Assembly (NCBI GenBank): GCA_964535315.1
Contig: CAZHTS010000028.1
Location: forward strand, 1 to 54,212
Length of the DNA: 54,212 bases
Direction of reading: 5' to 3'
Source: CAZHTS01 sp964535315
GTDB lineage: Bacteria > Chloroflexota > Anaerolineae > Anaerolineales > Anaerolineaceae
Shown here: positions 53,541 to 54,212 of the stretch, piece by piece
Layout of the letters: each line of letters begins with the position of its first letter
Position numbering within the stretch: the stretch's first letter is position 1
Notes under the pieces: generated by a model
Databases searched by the model: none
What the model saw: the letters and a program-made list of their open reading frames with translations, nothing else
Told to the model about the DNA's origin: nothing
Made by a program: the position numbers and the translations under genes

Positions 53541-54212
53541 ATGCGTTTTTCCGAGATGATGTGTGCGGCCCGCGACGGGCAGCGCCCGCCGGTGCTGGTG
53601 GCCAGTTTGCCGCGTAACGACCCCGAACTGGCCCGGGCGGCGCTGGAAGGCGGCGCCGAGGTGGTCAAGGTGCATATCAACGTCCAGCACCGCGCCAGCG
53701 GGACGCAGTTTGGAAACCTGCAAGCAGAGCGCCCGGCGCTGGAGGAAATCCTGGCGGTCTGCGCCGGGCGACCGGTGGGGATCGTGCCGGGGGCGTCGGC
53801 GCAGTTGGACGGCGACGAGATCGACGCCCTGGCGCACATGGGCTTTGACTTCTTCTCGCTGTATTTGCAGCACGCCGCGCTGGAGCCGCTGCTGCGCCAG
53901 CCCCAGGTGCAGCGGGTGTTGGCGCTTTCGTGGCAGGATGCGCCGGAACTGGCGGGTGGGCTGGCGGCCTTGGATGTGGCGGTGTGCGAGCTTTCGATCA
54001 TGCACCCGGAGACGTATGCCACGCCGTTTACCTATCACGACCTGGCCCGCTATGCGGCGGTGCGCGCCCGGACGGAGGTGCCGCTGCTGGCGCCGACCCA
54101 GCACCTCATCCCCGCCGCGGCGCTGGGGCTGCTGGCGGCGGCGGGCGTGGCGGGGGTGATGGTCGGAGCGCTGGTGGCCGGGCAGACGCCCGCAAGCTGG
54201 CGCGAGACCTTT
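53541..54212 (+). CDS. TIM-barrel-like protein of unknown function, 3' end cut by window
   Basis: At least 224 residues; the reading frame is open to the window end and has no stop in view. It starts at ATG 53541 after GAGGAGG, 12 bases after the second oxidoreductase. Repeated beta-alpha units with small-residue strands are seen: PVLVASLPRNDPELARAALE, GGAEVVKVHINVQHRASG, GRPVGIVPGASAQLDGDEID, MGFDFFSLYLQHAALEPLLR and AAAGVAGVMVGALVAGQTPA, the last like a phosphate-binding loop. This is typical of (beta-alpha)8 lyases, aldolases or epimerases. I do not recognise the family. Lys in VVKVHIN is a candidate active-site residue. Confidence 0.7.
   Translation, partial: MRFSEMMCAARDGQRPPVLVASLPRNDPELARAALEGGAEVVKVHINVQHRASGTQFGNLQAERPALEEILAVCAGRPVGIVPGASAQLDGDEIDALAHMGFDFFSLYLQHAALEPLLRQPQVQRVLALSWQDAPELAGGLAALDVAVCELSIMHPETYATPFTYHDLARYAAVRARTEVPLLAPTQHLIPAAALGLLAAAGVAGVMVGALVAGQTPASWRETF

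Overview
The window looks like a GC-rich draft chromosome contig from an anaerobic or facultative member of the Chloroflexota, most likely class Anaerolineae. This rests on the overall gene style: lipoproteins with Thr/Pro-rich linkers, PD40 propellers, many ABC transporters, a LexA with a Bacillus-type GAAC-N4-GTTC box, and a T-box valS. It is an inference, because no rRNA or marker phylogeny is available. A 100-N spacer at 21032-21131 shows the sequence is a scaffolded assembly.

Layout. 1-4045: the 3' part of an alpha-2-macroglobulin-like gene whose thioester is lost, and a cyclophilin. 4107-6826: a PhaR-type regulator and a phasin-like protein on the minus strand, facing a UbiB/ABC1 kinase-like gene across a twin-palindrome operator. 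6827-7425: a non-coding stretch with hairpin repeats and a transposase remnant. 7426-9962: a coupled pair, a protein with an 'effector-associated'-like N-terminus and a membrane-anchored beta-propeller. 10176-18535: an eleven-gene operon for a membrane-bound group 4 [NiFe] hydrogenase built from complex I-like modules, ending with its own maturation protease. 18555-20043: a beta-hydroxyacid dehydrogenase and a GNAT acetyltransferase. 20370-23839: a family 5 solute-binding protein with DppB/DppC permeases but no ATPases. 24224-27242: valS under a T-box. 27274-28078: lexA with its own SOS box. 28238-29627: an SH3-type lipoprotein and a Fur-family regulator. 29694-32932: a cobalamin riboswitch followed by btuF-btuC-btuD. 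33000-33787: a MoaD-like/2H phosphoesterase pair. 33836-34901: a broken membrane glycosyltransferase. 35029-37672: a C39-like, MerR and BtrH-like cluster. 37768-40992: uvrC and a polytopic membrane protein. 41013-44711: a four-gene operon that fits the N-succinylamino acid racemase pathway for turning D-amino acids into L-amino acids. 44947 to the end: a LacI-controlled sugar ABC importer followed by two FAD oxidoreductases, a GlmS-like SIS protein and a TIM-barrel-like protein cut by the window end.

How the parts work together. The hydrogenase operon carries a ferredoxin-type iron-sulfur subunit, small and large catalytic subunits with all four Ni-ligand cysteines, two antiporter-like subunits, and NuoA/NuoH/NuoJ/NuoK-like membrane subunits. 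It should couple ferredoxin oxidation and H2 evolution, or the reverse, to ion translocation. The riboswitch, T-box, LexA box and several palindromes give an unusually readable regulatory layer. The least explained and most promising regions are the 46.1-54.2 kb catabolic cluster, the 7.4-10 kb pair, the hybrid hydrogenase, and the twin operator at 5027-5075.
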